DNA from: Mycobacterium sp.
GTDB lineage: Bacteria > Actinomycetota > Actinomycetes > Mycobacteriales > Mycobacteriaceae
Direction: 5' to 3'
DNA length: 59,659 bases
Assembly: GCF_008709575.1 (NCBI RefSeq)
Contig: NZ_VYIK01000016.1
Span: 1-59,659, forward strand
In this document: one piece after another, positions 8,923 to 20,242 of the stretch
How the letters are laid out: each line of letters begins with the position of its first letter
Position numbering within the stretch: the stretch's first letter is position 1
The notes under the pieces: model-generated
The model's input: the letters and a program-made list of their open reading frames with translations, nothing else
Database searches by the model: none
Told to the model about the DNA's origin: nothing
Program-made: the position numbers and the translations under genes

Positions 8923-10382
8923 CGTCGGGTGTTCGTGTCCGGTTCTGCCCATCACCCACGGGCATTCCCCACGTCGGGCTGATCCGCACCGCGCTGTTCA
9001 ACTGGGCCTACGCCCGACACACCGGGGGCACCTTCGTCTTCCGCATAGAGGATACCGACCCTCAACGCGACAGCGAGCAAAGCTATCGGGCGCTGCTGGA
9101 CGCGTTGCGCTGGTTGGGCCTCGATTGGGACGAGGGCCCGGAGGTGGGCGGGCCCTACGGTCCTTACCGGCAGTCGCAGCGCGGCGACCTCTACCGCGAG
9201 GTCGTGGCGCGGCTGCTGGCGGCCGGCGAGGCGTATCACGCGTTCTCCACTCCCGAAGAGGTCGAGGCGCGTCACCGGGCGGCCGGCCGCAACCCCAAGC
9301 TGGGCTACGACAACTACGACCGCGATCTGACCGAGGAGCAGCGCGCCCGGTATCTGGCCGAGGGCCGCAAACCCGTGGTGCGGTTGCGGATGCCCGATGA
9401 CGATCTGAGCTGGGACGACCTGGTGCGCGGACCGACCACCTTCGCGGCGGGTTCGGTGCCCGATTTCGCGTTGACCCGCGCAACCGGGCAGCCGTTGTAC
9501 ACGTTGGTCAATCCCGTCGATGACGCGTCGATGAAGATCACCCACGTGCTGCGCGGTGAGGACCTGCTGTCGTCGACACCGCGGCAGATAGCGCTCTATC
9601 AGGCATTGATCCGCATCGGAGTAGCCGAACAGATACCCCAGTTCGCACACCTGCCCACGGTTTTAGGTGAAGGCACCAGGAAGCTGTCCAAACGAGATCC
9701 ACAATCGAACTTGTTTGCCCACCGCGACCGGGGCTTCATTCCCGAGGGTTTGTTGAATTATCTTGCTTTGCTGGGCTGGTCGATCTCCGGTGACCGCGAC
9801 GTGTTCAGCCTCGACGAGATGGTGGCCGCGTTCGACGTCGTTGACGTCAACGCCAACCCCGCCAGGTTCGACCAGAAGAAGGCGGACGCCATCAATGCCG
9901 AGCACATCCGGCTGCTGGACCCCGACGACTTCACGAACAGGCTTCGCGAGTACTTCGAGGCGCATGGTCACCGCACCGGCCTGGACGAGGCCGGCTTCGG
10001 CGCTGCCGCGCGTCTCGTGCAGACCCGCATCGTCGTCCTCGGGGATGCCTGGGAGCTGCTGAAGTTCTTCGACGACGACGCGTATGTGATCGACCCCACC
10101 GCGGCGGCCAAGGAGCTGGGTCCGAATGCCCGCCCGGTGCTCGACGCGGCCATCGCAGCGCTGGAGGGCATGCCGGACTGGACCGCGGCGCGGATCGAAA
10201 CCGAGCTCAAAGGTGCGCTGCTGGAGGGTCTTGGGCTCACACCGCGCAAGGCCTTCGGCCCGATTCGGGTCGCCGCCACCGGCGCATCGGTCAGCCCCCC
10301 GCTGTTCGAATCCTTGGCGCTGCTCGGCCGCGACCGCAGCCTTGCCCGATTGCGGGCAGCCGCCGCATCAGCGGAGCGCTGA
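8919..10382 (+). CDS. gltX: Glutamyl-tRNA synthetase
   Basis: Charges tRNA-Glu, and in mycobacteria also tRNA-Gln, as a non-discriminating enzyme whose Glu-tRNA-Gln is then amidated by GatCAB. The 487-residue class I synthetase has the HIGH motif as HVGL (residues 18-21, within [13 protein letters not shown]) and the KMSKS motif as [14 protein letters not shown] and the long alpha-helical C-terminal anticodon domain fit GluRS. GTG start at 8919 overlaps the FAH stop. tRNA-Gln and tRNA-Glu genes lie directly downstream, so both of its probable substrates are encoded beside it. Confidence 0.97.
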   Translation: MTSGVRVRFCPSPTGIPHVGLIRTALFNWAYARHTGGTFVFRIEDTDPQRDSEQSYRALLDALRWLGLDWDEGPEVGGPYGPYRQSQRGDLYREVVARLLAAGEAYHAFSTPEEVEARHRAAGRNPKLGYDNYDRDLTEEQRARYLAEGRKPVVRLRMPDDDLSWDDLVRGPTTFAAGSVPDFALTRATGQPLYTLVNPVDDASMKITHVLRGEDLLSSTPRQIALYQALIRIGVAEQIPQFAHLPTVLGEGTRKLSKRDPQSNLFAHRDRGFIPEGLLNYLALLGWSISGDRDVFSLDEMVAAFDVVDVNANPARFDQKKADAINAEHIRLLDPDDFTNRLREYFEAHGHRTGLDEAGFGAAARLVQTRIVVLGDAWELLKFFDDDAYVIDPTAAAKELGPNARPVLDAAIAALEGMPDWTAARIETELKGALLEGLGLTPRKAFGPIRVAATGASVSPPLFESLALLGRDRSLARLRAAAASAER

Positions 10383-10496
10383 GCACGGTCGCTGGATTTT
10401 TTGGTAGTCTGCACCTCGGCCCAGTTGAGGCAGCCGTCGACACACCCGGGTAAGGTTTACGGTAAAGCCCTGTGAGCAGCAGTTTTGGGCAGCCGA

Positions 10497-10568
10497 TGGG
10501 GTATGGTGTAATTGGCAACACAGCTGATTCTGGTTCAGCCGTTCTAGGTTCGAGTCCTGGTACCCCAG
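10497..10568 (+). tRNA. tRNA-Gln (anticodon CTG)
   Basis: A 72-nt cloverleaf: acceptor TGGGGTA pairs with TACCCCA, with discriminator G at 10568. The anticodon loop TTCTGGT between GCTGA and TCAGC stems reads CTG. The T arm is CTAGG-TTCGAGT-CCTGG. The CCA end is not fully encoded. It lies about 110 bp after gltX. Confidence 0.96.
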
Positions 10569-10640
10569 CAAAGGCTTCTCGCCACAAGCCGTTAGGCGCG
10601 TCTAGCACGGTGCGTTATGCTGAGCGCTCGGATCAAGTCT

Positions 10641-10713
10641 GGCCCCGTCGTCTAGCGGCCTAGGACGCCGCCCTCTCACGGCGGTAGCGTGGGTTCGAAT
10701 CCCATCGGGGCTA
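10641..10713 (+). tRNA. tRNA-Glu (anticodon CTC)
   Basis: A 73-nt cloverleaf: acceptor GGCCCCG pairs with CGGGGCT (one G-U pair), discriminator A at 10713. The anticodon stem CCGCC/GGCGG encloses CTCTCAC, giving anticodon CTC. The T arm is GTGGG-TTCGAAT-CCCAT. No CCA is encoded. The convergent split-barrel gene's last 38 bases lie antisense within this tRNA. Confidence 0.96.
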
Positions 10714-11212
10714 CTGGTCGGTTCTGCGCGGTGGATCCACCCACCGGCATCGGCGGCAGCCCGAGCTTGCGATGATCCCAGGAGCGGGCGCGCCGGGCGA
10801 CGATGCGCACGGCGATTCGTTTGTGCATCATCTGCTCCACCGCCGGCTTCATGTCGTCGGTGTAGGGACCGGTGTAGCGCTCCCAGACGCTGACCCCGAC
10901 CCGGAAGAGGTCAGCGGGGTTCTCGACGATCTCGGCGACGCCTTCGAACGACACCCCGCGCAGTGTGTCATAGGTTTGGCCGTCTTCGAGCAGGAAACTC
11001 ACCCGCGGATCGCGCCGGATGTTGCGGGCCTTCTGTGACTTGGCTTTGGTTTCCAGCCAGATTTCGCCGTCGAGTACTCCGTACCACATCGCGGTCAGAT
11101 GTGGCTGACCATCGGGGCCGATGGTGGCCAACGTGCCGGTTCGACTGGTGGCGACGAATTCGGCGATTTCCGCGTCGGACATGACGATCTGTGCTCGTTG
11201 GTGCGCTCCCAT
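10676..11212 (-). CDS. F420/FMN-dependent split-barrel (PPOX-fold) protein, Rv2991-like
   Basis: A 178-residue pyridoxamine-phosphate-oxidase-fold protein. The N-terminal part SRTGTLATIGPDGQPHLTAMW and the segment KSQKARNIRRDPRVSFLLEDG are typical of mycobacterial flavin/deazaflavin-dependent oxidoreductases that bind F420 or FMN. Substrate unknown. The conserved protein seems to end near PVGGSTA; the last 13 or so residues (…VAPMGFEPTLPP) are encoded by the antisense strand of tRNA-Glu, so the native stop may have been lost or the tail is tolerated. ATG 11212 has the family-like start MGAHQRAQIVMSDAE; a second ATG follows ten codons later. Confidence 0.85.
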   Translation of the reverse strand: MGAHQRAQIVMSDAEIAEFVATSRTGTLATIGPDGQPHLTAMWYGVLDGEIWLETKAKSQKARNIRRDPRVSFLLEDGQTYDTLRGVSFEGVAEIVENPADLFRVGVSVWERYTGPYTDDMKPAVEQMMHKRIAVRIVARRARSWDHRKLGLPPMPVGGSTAQNRPVAPMGFEPTLPP

Positions 11213-11291
11213 GCGCCTCAGTGTCTCAGGTTGGTCCCGGCGGGTGGCACGGACACGAGCCGGGCCCGCGCATACTCGACGGCCCGCGCCG

Positions 11292-11993
11292 TTACAGCAG
11301 AGCGGTGAGCTCCTCGGCGGCGTCGAGCAGATCGGCGGCCCAACGCTCCCCGGGGTGCCGTCCCATGCGGTCGATCGGACCCGAAACCGAGATCGCGGCG
11401 ATCACCTCACCGCGGGCGTTACGCACCGGCGCGGATACGCTCGCCACTCCAGGCTCGCGCTCGGCCACGCTTTGCGCCCAGCCGCGCCGGCGGACCTCGG
11501 CCAGTGTTCGGCCGGTGAACGTCGCCTCGGTCAGCAGGGCCCGCTGGGTCGCAGCGTCGCTGTAGGCCAACAGCACCTTGGCGCCCGATCCCGCCGTCAT
11601 CGGCAGCCGGGCGCCAACCAGAACTGTATCGCGAAGACCCGCAGGCGGTTCCACTGCGGCTACACAGATCCGCCAGTTGCCCTCGCGGCGGTACAACTGG
11701 ACGCTTTCGGCAGTGATGTCGCGAAGTCGCGGGAGTACCACGGCGGCGGCGTCCAGTAATGGGTCGTTGACCTGCGCCGCAAGTTCGGTTACCGCCGGTC
11801 CCAGTAGCCACCGGCCCGCGCCGTCGCGGGTCAGCAGGCGATGCACTGCCAAGCCGGCGGCCAATCGGTGCGCGGTCGCTCGTGGCAGACCGGTCCGGGC
11901 ACACAATTCGGCCAATCCGCATGGCGATTCCGCGACCGCGTAGAGCACTCCCACGGCTTTGTCGAGAACGCCGATACCGCTATCCTGTCTCAC
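11292..11993 (-). CDS. ltbR: IclR-family regulator of leucine genes (LtbR-like, Rv2989-like)
   Basis: A 233-residue repressor: N-terminal winged helix-turn-helix (GLAELCARTGLPRATAHRLAAGL, about residues 26-48) and a C-terminal IclR effector domain (AAISVSGPIDRMG). Divergent from leuCD with only 43 bp between, the arrangement seen for Corynebacterium glutamicum LtbR, which represses leuB, leuCD and trp genes. The leucine role here rests on that family and on position. GTG start at 11993; the start codon lies inside an inverted repeat that could be its own operator, suggesting autoregulation. Confidence 0.88.
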   Translation of the reverse strand: MRQDSGIGVLDKAVGVLYAVAESPCGLAELCARTGLPRATAHRLAAGLAVHRLLTRDGAGRWLLGPAVTELAAQVNDPLLDAAAVVLPRLRDITAESVQLYRREGNWRICVAAVEPPAGLRDTVLVGARLPMTAGSGAKVLLAYSDAATQRALLTEATFTGRTLAEVRRRGWAQSVAEREPGVASVSAPVRNARGEVIAAISVSGPIDRMGRHPGERWAADLLDAAEELTALL

Positions 11994-12024
11994 AAAGAGA
12001 TACTAACTTCTCGCATACTGAGAG
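11988..12024. promoter_or_regulatory. Putative IclR/LtbR operator region between ltbR and leuC
   Basis: Two short inverted repeats of the same half-site occur in the 43-bp divergent gap: TCTCACAAAGAGA (11988-12000) and TCTCGCATACTGAGAG (12009-12024). Both have TCTC/GAGA arms, with 5- and 7-bp spacers. The first covers the GTG of the regulator; the second lies 13 bases before the leuC ATG. Binding here would affect both genes. The assignment is inference from position and symmetry. Confidence 0.45.
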
Positions 12025-12036
12025 CAAGGCATCGAG

Positions 12037-13470
12037 ATGACGACACCAACCGGCCCGGTTATCCGGGGGCCGCGCACCCTGGCGCAGAAGGTTTGGGACG
12101 ACCACGTGGTGGTGTCCGGCGATGGGAGCGAGCCGGATCTGATCTACATCGATCTGCACCTCGTGCACGAAGTCACCAGTCCGCAAGCTTTCGACGGTCT
12201 GCGGCTGGCCGGGCGCCGGGTGCGGCGTCCGGACCTGACGCTGGCCACCGAGGACCACAACGTGCCAACGCTGGACATCGACAAGCCGATCGCCGACCCG
12301 GTATCGCGCAACCAGGTCGAGACGCTGCGGCGCAACTGCGCCGAATTCGGTGTCCGACTCCATCCGATGGGTGATACCGAACAAGGCATCGTGCATGTCG
12401 TCGGACCCCAATTGGGCCTGACGCAACCGGGAATGACGATCGTTTGTGGCGACAGTCACACCTCGACTCACGGCGCGTTCGGCGCACTAGCCTTCGGCAT
12501 CGGCACGTCCGAGGTCGAGCACGTACTGGCCACCCAGACCCTGCCCGTGTGGCCGTTCAAGACGATGGCGGTCAACATCGAGGGGGAGTTACCCGACGCA
12601 GTCACCGCCAAGGATGTGATCTTGTCGGTGATCGCTGAGATCGGCACCGCCGGCGGACAGGGGCACGTGATCGAATACCGGGGAAGCGCCGTCGAATCGT
12701 TGTCGATGGAAGCCCGGATGACGATGTGCAATATGAGCATCGAAGCCGGCGCCCGCGCGGGAATGGTGGCACCCGACGCCACGACCTACGAGTTCTTGCG
12801 GGCTCGTCCGCATGCGCCGACGGGTGCGGCCTGGGATGCCGCGGTGGCTCACTGGGAGCGGCTGCGCACCGACGACGGCGCCGAATTCGACAAGGAGGTC
12901 TATGTCGACGCCGCCTCGCTGAGTCCTTTCGTCACCTGGGGCACCAATCCCGCTCAGGGGGTTCCGCTGGCGGGCGCCGTGCCCGACCCGGAGCTGATGG
13001 TCGACGACGCCCAGCGGCAGGCCGCCGAGAAGGCGTTGGCATACATGGATCTTCGACCCGGGACGCCGATGCGTGAAATCGCGGTCAACGCGGTGTTCGT
13101 GGGGTCGTGCACCAATGGCCGCATCGAGGATCTGCGGGCGGCGGCCCACGTGCTTCGCGGCCGGAAGGTGGCCGACGGCGTGCGGATGCTGGTTGTTCCG
13201 GGTTCCATGCGGGTGCGGGAGCAAGCGCACGCAGAAGGCCTGGACGAGATCTTTATGGCCGCCGGCGCCGAGTGGCGGCAGCCGGGGTGCTCGATGTGCC
13301 TGGGCATGAACCCCGATCAGCTTGCCCCGGGACAGCGGTGCGCGGCGACGTCCAACCGCAACTTCGAAGGGCGGCAGGGCAAGGGCGGTCGCACCCATCT
13401 CGTCTCTCCGGCTGTCGCCGCCGCGACCGCGATACGCGGGAAACTGGCGGCCCCGGCCGATCTGGACTGA
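12037..13470 (+). CDS. leuC: 3-isopropylmalate dehydratase, large subunit
   Basis: Aconitase-family enzyme that, with LeuD, isomerises 2-isopropylmalate to 3-isopropylmalate through a 4Fe-4S cluster. The 477 residues include [32 protein letters not shown] and the cluster cysteines in [12 protein letters not shown] and [14 protein letters not shown] 12037 follows the putative operator. leuD starts 20 bp downstream, so the subunits are co-transcribed. Probably repressed by the divergent IclR protein. Confidence 0.97.
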   Translation: MTTPTGPVIRGPRTLAQKVWDDHVVVSGDGSEPDLIYIDLHLVHEVTSPQAFDGLRLAGRRVRRPDLTLATEDHNVPTLDIDKPIADPVSRNQVETLRRNCAEFGVRLHPMGDTEQGIVHVVGPQLGLTQPGMTIVCGDSHTSTHGAFGALAFGIGTSEVEHVLATQTLPVWPFKTMAVNIEGELPDAVTAKDVILSVIAEIGTAGGQGHVIEYRGSAVESLSMEARMTMCNMSIEAGARAGMVAPDATTYEFLRARPHAPTGAAWDAAVAHWERLRTDDGAEFDKEVYVDAASLSPFVTWGTNPAQGVPLAGAVPDPELMVDDAQRQAAEKALAYMDLRPGTPMREIAVNAVFVGSCTNGRIEDLRAAAHVLRGRKVADGVRMLVVPGSMRVREQAHAEGLDEIFMAAGAEWRQPGCSMCLGMNPDQLAPGQRCAATSNRNFEGRQGKGGRTHLVSPAVAAATAIRGKLAAPADLD

Positions 13471-13490
13471 CATAACAGAAAAGGATGGCG

Positions 13491-14087
13491 ATGGAACCCT
13501 TTCACACTCACACCGGTATCGGAGTGCCGCTCCGGAGGTCCAATGTCGATACCGACCAGATTATTCCGGCGGAGTATTTGAAGCGCGTGACTCGAACGGG
13601 ATTCGAGGACGGACTGTTCGCCCGCTGGCGCACGGACCCGTCGTTCGTGCTCAATCTCAGCCCGTTCGACAAGGGCTCAGTCTTGGTCGCCGGCCCCGAT
13701 TTCGGCACCGGGTCGTCCCGCGAGCACGCCGTCTGGGCGCTGATGGACTACGGATTCCGGGTAGTGATCTCGTCGCGCTTCGGCGACATTTTCCGCGGGA
13801 ACGCCGGCAAGGCTGGTCTGCTAGCAGCCGAAGTGGCTCAGGACGACGTGGAACTGTTGTGGAAACTCATCGAGGGCAGCCCGGGGCTGGAAATCACTGT
13901 CAATCTTCAAGATCGAAATGTAGCCGCGGCAACGGTGATGGTGCCATTCAAGATTGATGACTACACCGCCTGGCGACTGAGCGAAGGACTCGACGATATA
14001 GCCCTTACGCTGCGGAAACTCGACCACATAGAGTCTTTCGAGGCGGCCAGACCGGCCTGGAAACCTCGCACTGCGCCTGCTCCCTGA
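13491..14087 (+). CDS. leuD: 3-isopropylmalate dehydratase, small subunit
   Basis: Swivel-domain subunit that completes the LeuCD active site. It has [11 protein letters not shown] and the substrate-recognition segment [17 protein letters not shown] 13491 gives 198 residues ([14 protein letters not shown]), the length of the M. tuberculosis protein, and has the purine stretch AGAAAAGG seven bases upstream. The ATG at 13485, two codons earlier, is too close to that site. About 200 bp without a gene separate it from hupB. Confidence 0.96.
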   Translation: MEPFHTHTGIGVPLRRSNVDTDQIIPAEYLKRVTRTGFEDGLFARWRTDPSFVLNLSPFDKGSVLVAGPDFGTGSSREHAVWALMDYGFRVVISSRFGDIFRGNAGKAGLLAAEVAQDDVELLWKLIEGSPGLEITVNLQDRNVAAATVMVPFKIDDYTAWRLSEGLDDIALTLRKLDHIESFEAARPAWKPRTAPAP

Positions 14088-14210
14088 CCTGCCGACCGGG
14101 GTCGAATTCCACGGCCTCTACGGGCCTATTTGAGAGCCGTACCACCACCCAAGGGCGGCAACCGGATTCCAAAAAATCCATCGGATCTTCTCTGAAATTG
14201 CGCGTGGCTC

Positions 14211-14240
14211 TTGGATATCAGCCGCGTGAGGGTTTACCGT
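14211..14240 (+). promoter_or_regulatory. Possible hupB promoter
   Basis: In the leuD-hupB gap a TTGGAT hexamer and a TACCGT hexamer are separated by about 18 bases and lie some 45-75 bases upstream of the hupB ATG, a plausible SigA-type pair. A Shine-Dalgarno-like GGAGGG lies just before the ATG at 14287. Weak evidence, based on motif spacing only. Confidence 0.3.
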
Positions 14241-14286
14241 GTCCTCTAGTCGGTCCAACGAGGGCCACTGACTTCGGAGGGTTTGG

Positions 14287-14919
14287 ATGAACAAAGCAGA
14301 GCTCATCGACGTACTCACCTCGAAAATGGGTACGGATCGTCGGTCGGCTACTGCCGCCGTCGAGAACGTAGTCGACACCATTGTGCGTGCAGTACACAAG
14401 GGCGACAGCGTCACCATTACCGGGTTCGGCGTATTCGAACAGCGGCGTCGCGCAGCGCGGGTCGCTCGCAATCCGCGTACTGGCGAGACGGTGAAGGTCA
14501 AGCCGACTTTAGTGCCGGCATTCCGCCCAGGGGCCCAATTCAAAGCAGTTGTGTCAGGTGCGCAGCGTCTCCCGGCGGAGGGCCCGGCCGTCAAACGCGG
14601 TGTGGGCGCGAGTGCGACTAAGAAGGCTGCGAAGAAAACACCGGCCACGAAAGCGGTGAAGAAGGCGGCCGCCAAGGCTCCGGCGCGCAAGGCTGCGGCA
14701 ACCAAAGCGCCGGCAAAGAAGGCCGTCGTCAAGCGGGCAGCTGCCAAGACAGCAGCCGCGAAGGCCCCTGCCAAAAGAGCTACCGCCGCAGTGAAGAAAA
14801 CCGTCGCCAAGGCAAGCCGCGCGGCGGCAACCAAAGCGCCGGCCAAAAAGACCGCCGCTAAGCGGAACGCCAGCAAGGCACCGGCCAAGAAGGCCACAGC
14901 CCGGCGCGGCCGCAGGTAA
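14287..14919 (+). CDS. hupB: Nucleoid protein HU with Lys/Ala-rich tail
   Basis: Histone-like DNA-binding protein of 210 residues. Residues 1 to about 90 form the HU fold ([45 protein letters not shown]). The C-terminal half is a mycobacterial/actinobacterial histone-H1-like tail built of imperfect [18 protein letters not shown] repeats that binds DNA and is a known site of lysine acetylation in the family. Strong start context: GGAGGG seven bases before ATG. Repeat number in the tail can vary among species. Confidence 0.97.
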   Translation: MNKAELIDVLTSKMGTDRRSATAAVENVVDTIVRAVHKGDSVTITGFGVFEQRRRAARVARNPRTGETVKVKPTLVPAFRPGAQFKAVVSGAQRLPAEGPAVKRGVGASATKKAAKKTPATKAVKKAAAKAPARKAAATKAPAKKAVVKRAAAKTAAAKAPAKRATAAVKKTVAKASRAAATKAPAKKTAAKRNASKAPAKKATARRGRR

Positions 14920-14938
14920 TTTATTTGGCACGCGGTTT

Positions 14939-14964
14939 CGCCGCGGACTTCGCCATCCGCGGCG
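14939..14964. terminator. Hairpin between convergent hupB and mutT1
   Basis: A perfect 9-bp inverted repeat, CGCCGCGGA and TCCGCGGCG, separated by an 8-base loop, lies in the 55-bp gap between two converging genes. There is no U-run, typical of mycobacterial intrinsic terminators. It could serve both strands. Confidence 0.55.
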
Positions 14965-14974
14965 GGACGGTGTC

Positions 14975-15970
14975 TCAGGTGGCGGCGCCGTCGGCCAGTG
15001 CGCTGCTGATGTGATCGGCGGCAACCAGGCGGCCGTCCGAGAGCGACAGCACCCACATGCTGCCTTTGCGGTTGCGGGAGTTGTCCGGGCGCACACCGTC
15101 GCGCGCACACCACCAGGCAATCAGGTCAGGTATTACCTCGCCCTGCGTGCAGATTGCCGGTACGCGCGCTGGAAACGCCTGCCGGCCCGCCCCCTGCGAG
15201 ACAGGAGCCGCGTCTCGGCCCGGATCGTCACGAAGGCCAGCGATTTGCAGGACGCGATGCCGCGCACGTTTGGGGTTTTCGGCGTACGCCTCCGCGGTCA
15301 GCGCGGGCTCGTTGGTGATGGCGACTCCCAGCTCCTGAGCCAAGGGCTCCATCGTCTGATGACACCGGAGCCGATCGGCCGCGTGCACCTCGCTGGCGCC
15401 GAACGCGAGCAGCGGCCCGACCAGAGCCTCGGCCTGCGCGCGGCCTTTCTTGTCCAGCGGCCGCATGGCGTCCTCACCTTTGAACCGTGACTTACTCCCC
15501 GCAGACCCGTGTCGCACCACGATTACGGTCTGAGTATCTACCGGATATTTGGCGAATCGGCGCAAGACCTTGCGATCCGGCGGGTAGGACAGCTTGTTGA
15601 TCGCCGCGGGAACAGGCAACCAGACCAAGGCATCGACTTCGTAGTTCGGGGAGAAATTCCCCCCGAGACTGCGCGCTGCCCAATACCGCACTTTCTTGGT
15701 GCCGCGCTCGATAGGGTAGCTCACCCGCGCGATTCGTCGGCCCAGATGAACCCGATGGCCGGTCTCTTCGAAGACCTCACGGGCCGCGGTCACCGGTTCG
15801 ATCTCACCGACGTCGACTTTGCCTTTGGGCAGCGACCAATCGTCGTAGCGGGGGCGATGGACCAATGCGACTTCCACCGCACAATCGTGGTCGCTCGGCC
15901 GCCACAGCACCGCGCCGGCCGCACTGACCGTTCGGTGCGCCGAGCGATACCGCGGTGTCTCTATCGGCAC
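14975..15970 (-). CDS. mutT1: 8-oxo-(d)GTP phosphohydrolase MutT1 (Nudix plus histidine phosphatase)
   Basis: Sanitises oxidised nucleotides such as 8-oxo-dGTP. The 331-residue protein has an N-terminal Nudix domain with the box G50…REVFEETGH and a C-terminal histidine-phosphatase domain with VVRHG (Arg153-His154-Gly155). This two-domain layout is specific to mycobacterial MutT1. A stretch of about 25 residues near 244-269, rich in Asp/Ala/Arg, precedes the conserved [15 protein letters not shown] and appears longer than in the M. tuberculosis protein. GTG start at 15970; it is 68 bp downstream of ppk on the same strand. Confidence 0.93.
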   Translation of the reverse strand: MPIETPRYRSAHRTVSAAGAVLWRPSDHDCAVEVALVHRPRYDDWSLPKGKVDVGEIEPVTAAREVFEETGHRVHLGRRIARVSYPIERGTKKVRYWAARSLGGNFSPNYEVDALVWLPVPAAINKLSYPPDRKVLRRFAKYPVDTQTVIVVRHGSAGSKSRFKGEDAMRPLDKKGRAQAEALVGPLLAFGASEVHAADRLRCHQTMEPLAQELGVAITNEPALTAEAYAENPKRARHRVLQIAGLRDDPGRDAAPVSQGAGRQAFPARVPAICTQGEVIPDLIAWWCARDGVRPDNSRNRKGSMWVLSLSDGRLVAADHISSALADGAAT

Positions 15971-16038
15971 CTCAACTCCTGCAGCTCAATCCGGGCTCGA
16001 CACGCACCACGACCGGAGGGGTTAAGATTACGCGCCCG

Positions 16039-18258
16039 TCACGGACTGCGGTGCCGCTCCATCAACAACACCTGATGGTCGCGGACAGTGTGCCCGTCCT
16101 GCGGTGCCGCGGTCCACTGTCCGTCTGGTCCCAGCTCCCAGCAGCGGGTGGCGGGATCCAGGGCGGATTCGAAGACGTCGTTGAGTTGAGCGGTCAGCCG
16201 CGGATCCTTGACCTGAGCCAGCACCTCGACACGCCGGTCGAGGTTGCGATGCATCATGTCGGCGCTGCCGATCCAGAATTCGTCGATCGCGCGGAAATGG
16301 AAGATCCGCGAGTGCTCCAGGAAGCGGCCGAGAATCGATCGTGCGACGATATTCTCCGAAAAGCCCTTCGCGCCCGGGCGCAGCGCACAGATGCCGCGCA
16401 CGACGATCTCCACACGCACTCCGGCCTGCGACGCGCGATACAGCGCATCGATAACCTGCTCGTCGACCAGCGAATTGAGTTTGAGTCGGATGCGTCCGTT
16501 GCCCGTGTCACGGTGGGTCGCGACCTCGCGCTCGACGCGCTCGATGATGCCCGTGCGAATCCCGTGCGGGGCCACGAGAAGGTTGCGGTAGGACAGCTTG
16601 CGCGAGTAACCGGTAAGGGAGTTGAACAGGTCGGTGAGGTCAGCGCCGATATCCGGGTCGGCGGTGAACAGCCCGATGTCTTCGTAGAGTCGGGCTGTCT
16701 TGCTGTTGTAGTTGCCGGTTCCGATATGGCAGTAACGCCGGATGGCGGCGCCTTCGCGACGCACCACCAGCGCGGTCTTGCAGTGCGTTTTGAGCCCGAC
16801 AAGCCCGTATGCCACGTGCACGCCCGCCTGCTCCAGCGCCCGTGCCCACTGAATATTGGCTTGCTCATCGAACCGCGCTTTGATCTCAACCAGAGCCACC
16901 ACCTGCTTGCCGGCCTCAGCGGCCTCGATGAGCGCCCGCACGATCGGCGAATCGCCGGAAGTGCGGTACAGCGTCTGCTTGATTGCCAGCACGTCGGGGT
17001 CTGCGGCGGCCTGCTCGATAAATCGCTGCACGCTGGTGGAAAACGAGTCGTACGGATGGTGCACCAACACATCGCCTTCCCGCAAGGTGGCGAAGATGCT
17101 TTTGGGAGTCTCCCGCTCGGCGAACGCAGGCGGGGTCGCCGGCACGAATGGGCGATCCTTGAGCGCCGGCCGATCCAAGTCATAGATCTGCCACAACGAC
17201 GCGAGATCGAGTAGTCCGGATACCGCGATGACATCACCGGGATCCACGTCGAGTTCGCGCAGCAGCAACTCCAACATGTGCTCGGTCATGTCGTCGGACA
17301 CTTCGAGGCGCACCGGTGAACCGAACCGTCGTCGCGCCAGTTCTCGTTCGAGTGCCTGCAGCAGATCCTCGTCGCGGTCCTCTTCGACCTCGAAGTCGGC
17401 GTTGCGGGTGATGCGGAATACGTGATGCTCGACGATCTCCAGACCGGGGAACAGCACCGGAAGAAAAACCGCGATCAGCTCCTCCACCGGCAGGAACCGG
17501 ACTTCGCTTGTGTCGGTGCAGTCCTCGGAGCCGTCACGGGGCCTCAGTTTGACGAAGCGATCGACGTTGTCGGGCACCTTAACCCGGGCGAAGTGGTGGC
17601 CACCGTCGTCGGGCCGCTTGACCGTGACGGCAAGGTTCAGGCTCAACCCGCTGACGAACGGAAACGGGTGGGCGGGATCTACGGCCAAGGGTGTCAGGAC
17701 CGGGAAGACCTGCTCGTGGAAATAAGCCGATAGCTGACTGCGCTCCGCCTCGTTAAGGTCGGCCCAGGTGACGATGTAAATGCCGTGCTCGGCGAGCGCC
17801 GGCCGCACCGAGTCCAGGAATACCCGGGCATGTCTGCTGGCGATCTGCTGGCTTTGTTCGCTGATGCGACGCAGCTGCTCGCGCGGAGTCAGTCCGTCGG
17901 CCGAACGCACCGACAAGCCCATCTGGTCGCGGCGCTTGAGCCCGGCGACCCGGACCATGTAGAACTCGTCGAGGTTGGAGGCGAAAATCGCCAGAAACTT
18001 CAACCGTTCCAGCAAGGGCAGCGAGGTGTCCGCGGCCAGCGCGAGCACCCGCGCGTTGAAGTCCAGCCAACTCAGCTCCCGATTGAGGTAGCGGTGTTCG
18101 GGTAGCTGATCGTCGACGGTGGCCGCGGTCGCAGCGGGCGGTGCGCTCGGCGCCGAGTCATCGGCGTGCTGCGTGCTTGCCGCGGGGCGGGAATCGGCTT
18201 CGGGGACGTCTGGACTTTCCCGGTCCTCGATATCGGTCACTGTGAGATCATTGCGCAT
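16039..18258 (-). CDS. ppk: Polyphosphate kinase 1
   Basis: Makes inorganic polyphosphate reversibly from ATP. The 739-residue protein shows [36 protein letters not shown], the catalytic-histidine segment [20 protein letters not shown] and the C-terminal domain [20 protein letters not shown] 18258 starts [16 protein letters not shown], resembling the known N terminus; an upstream TTG at 18276 is less likely. The N-terminal 50 residues are Ala/Pro/Ser-rich and poorly conserved. fbiD lies 49 bp upstream on the same strand, so fbiD-ppk-mutT1 may be one unit. Confidence 0.97.
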   Translation of the reverse strand: MRNDLTVTDIEDRESPDVPEADSRPAASTQHADDSAPSAPPAATAATVDDQLPEHRYLNRELSWLDFNARVLALAADTSLPLLERLKFLAIFASNLDEFYMVRVAGLKRRDQMGLSVRSADGLTPREQLRRISEQSQQIASRHARVFLDSVRPALAEHGIYIVTWADLNEAERSQLSAYFHEQVFPVLTPLAVDPAHPFPFVSGLSLNLAVTVKRPDDGGHHFARVKVPDNVDRFVKLRPRDGSEDCTDTSEVRFLPVEELIAVFLPVLFPGLEIVEHHVFRITRNADFEVEEDRDEDLLQALERELARRRFGSPVRLEVSDDMTEHMLELLLRELDVDPGDVIAVSGLLDLASLWQIYDLDRPALKDRPFVPATPPAFAERETPKSIFATLREGDVLVHHPYDSFSTSVQRFIEQAAADPDVLAIKQTLYRTSGDSPIVRALIEAAEAGKQVVALVEIKARFDEQANIQWARALEQAGVHVAYGLVGLKTHCKTALVVRREGAAIRRYCHIGTGNYNSKTARLYEDIGLFTADPDIGADLTDLFNSLTGYSRKLSYRNLLVAPHGIRTGIIERVEREVATHRDTGNGRIRLKLNSLVDEQVIDALYRASQAGVRVEIVVRGICALRPGAKGFSENIVARSILGRFLEHSRIFHFRAIDEFWIGSADMMHRNLDRRVEVLAQVKDPRLTAQLNDVFESALDPATRCWELGPDGQWTAAPQDGHTVRDHQVLLMERHRSP

Positions 18259-18307
18259 CGGCGGCGCTGTCGCCAACGGGGACTGGCGTCGCTGTCGCCA
18301 GGAGCTG

Positions 18308-19110
<803 letters not shown>

Positions 19111-19191
19111 TGCGCTGCGTGCTTGGCACCGTCGCCGGATTAAGGTGAAGTCCCCGGGGACGGCAGCATCGCACGACGAGAAGGGGAGTAG

Positions 19192-20202
19192 ATGCCCGGC
19201 TTGGACGGCGGCGTCGCGGTGATGGGCGCGGGCGCGTGGGGTACGGCGCTGGCCAAGGTGCTGGCCGACGCCGGCAGCCAGGTGACACTGTGGTCGCGCC
19301 GCGCCGACGTCGCCGCCGAGATCACCGCCACCCGGCACAACCACGGCTATCTCCCCGGTGTGCAACTGCCGGCGGGCATCCACGCCACCGCCGATGCCGC
19401 CGAGGCGCTCGACGGTGCGTCGACGGTGCTGCTGGGCGTGCCGGCGCAGACAATGCGCGCCAATGTCGAGCAGTGGGCCGGCTTGTTCAGCCCCGATGTC
19501 ACCCTGGTGAGTCTGGCCAAGGGGATCGAGCTGGGCACGCTGATGCGGATGAGCCAGGTCATCGTCGCGGTGACCGGTGTCGACCCGGCGCAAGTCGTAG
19601 TGCTTTCCGGACCCAATCTGGCCAACGAAATCGCCGCAGAACAACCGGCAGCGACCGTCATCGCCTGCAGTGACTCCGGCCGGGCGGTCGCCTTGCAACG
19701 CGCGTTGAGCACCAGGTACTTTCGGCCGTACACCAACGCCGACGTGATCGGCACCGAGATCGGCGGGGCGTGTAAGAACGTCATCGCCCTGGCGTGCGGG
19801 ATGGCGGCCGGCGTGGGTCTGGGCGATAACACCGCGGCCGCGATCATCACCCGGGGGCTGGCCGAGATCATGCGGCTTGGGATCGCGCTGGGGGCCAAGG
19901 CCGCGACGCTGGCCGGTTTGGCCGGGGTGGGTGACTTGGTGGCCTCCTGCACGTCGCCGCAGTCCCGCAACCGGTCCTTCGGGGAATGCCTGGGCCGCGG
20001 CGGCACGATGGAGTCGGCCCTGCGGGCGCGTGACAGCCGCGTTGTGGAGGGGGTGACGTCGTGCGAATCAGTGCTGGCGCTGGCGGCCAGTTACGACGTC
20101 GAGATGCCGCTCACCGACGCGGTGCACCGGGTCTGTCACAAAGGGCTCTCCGTCGGTGAGGCGGTTCTTCTGCTGTTGGGTCGCAGCACCAAGCCGGAAT
20201 GA
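19192..20202 (+). CDS. gpsA: Glycerol-3-phosphate dehydrogenase [NAD(P)+]
   Basis: Reduces dihydroxyacetone phosphate to sn-glycerol-3-phosphate for phospholipid synthesis. The 336-residue protein has the cofactor motif [14 protein letters not shown] (about residues 12-25), [11 protein letters not shown], the catalytic lysine in [13 protein letters not shown], and [13 protein letters not shown]. Corresponds to gpdA2 in M. tuberculosis. ATG 19192 has AGGGGAG as ribosome site. ddlA follows after 40 bp in the same direction. Confidence 0.96.
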   Translation: MPGLDGGVAVMGAGAWGTALAKVLADAGSQVTLWSRRADVAAEITATRHNHGYLPGVQLPAGIHATADAAEALDGASTVLLGVPAQTMRANVEQWAGLFSPDVTLVSLAKGIELGTLMRMSQVIVAVTGVDPAQVVVLSGPNLANEIAAEQPAATVIACSDSGRAVALQRALSTRYFRPYTNADVIGTEIGGACKNVIALACGMAAGVGLGDNTAAAIITRGLAEIMRLGIALGAKAATLAGLAGVGDLVASCTSPQSRNRSFGECLGRGGTMESALRARDSRVVEGVTSCESVLALAASYDVEMPLTDAVHRVCHKGLSVGEAVLLLLGRSTKPE

Positions 20203-20242
20203 CACCGACCGGTCCGCACCCAGACGGTAGCCTGGCTAGGTT

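Noticed and set aside
10368..10608. Minus-strand frames with GYQDSNLERLNQNQLCCQLH-like sequence
   Set aside because: This is the antisense translation of tRNA-Gln, a well-known annotation artefact, not a protein.
14620..14915. Repeat-like DNA in the hupB 3' half as a possible tandem-repeat array or CRISPR-like structure
   Set aside because: It is the coding sequence of the Lys/Ala-rich HU tail; repeats are imperfect and protein-driven.
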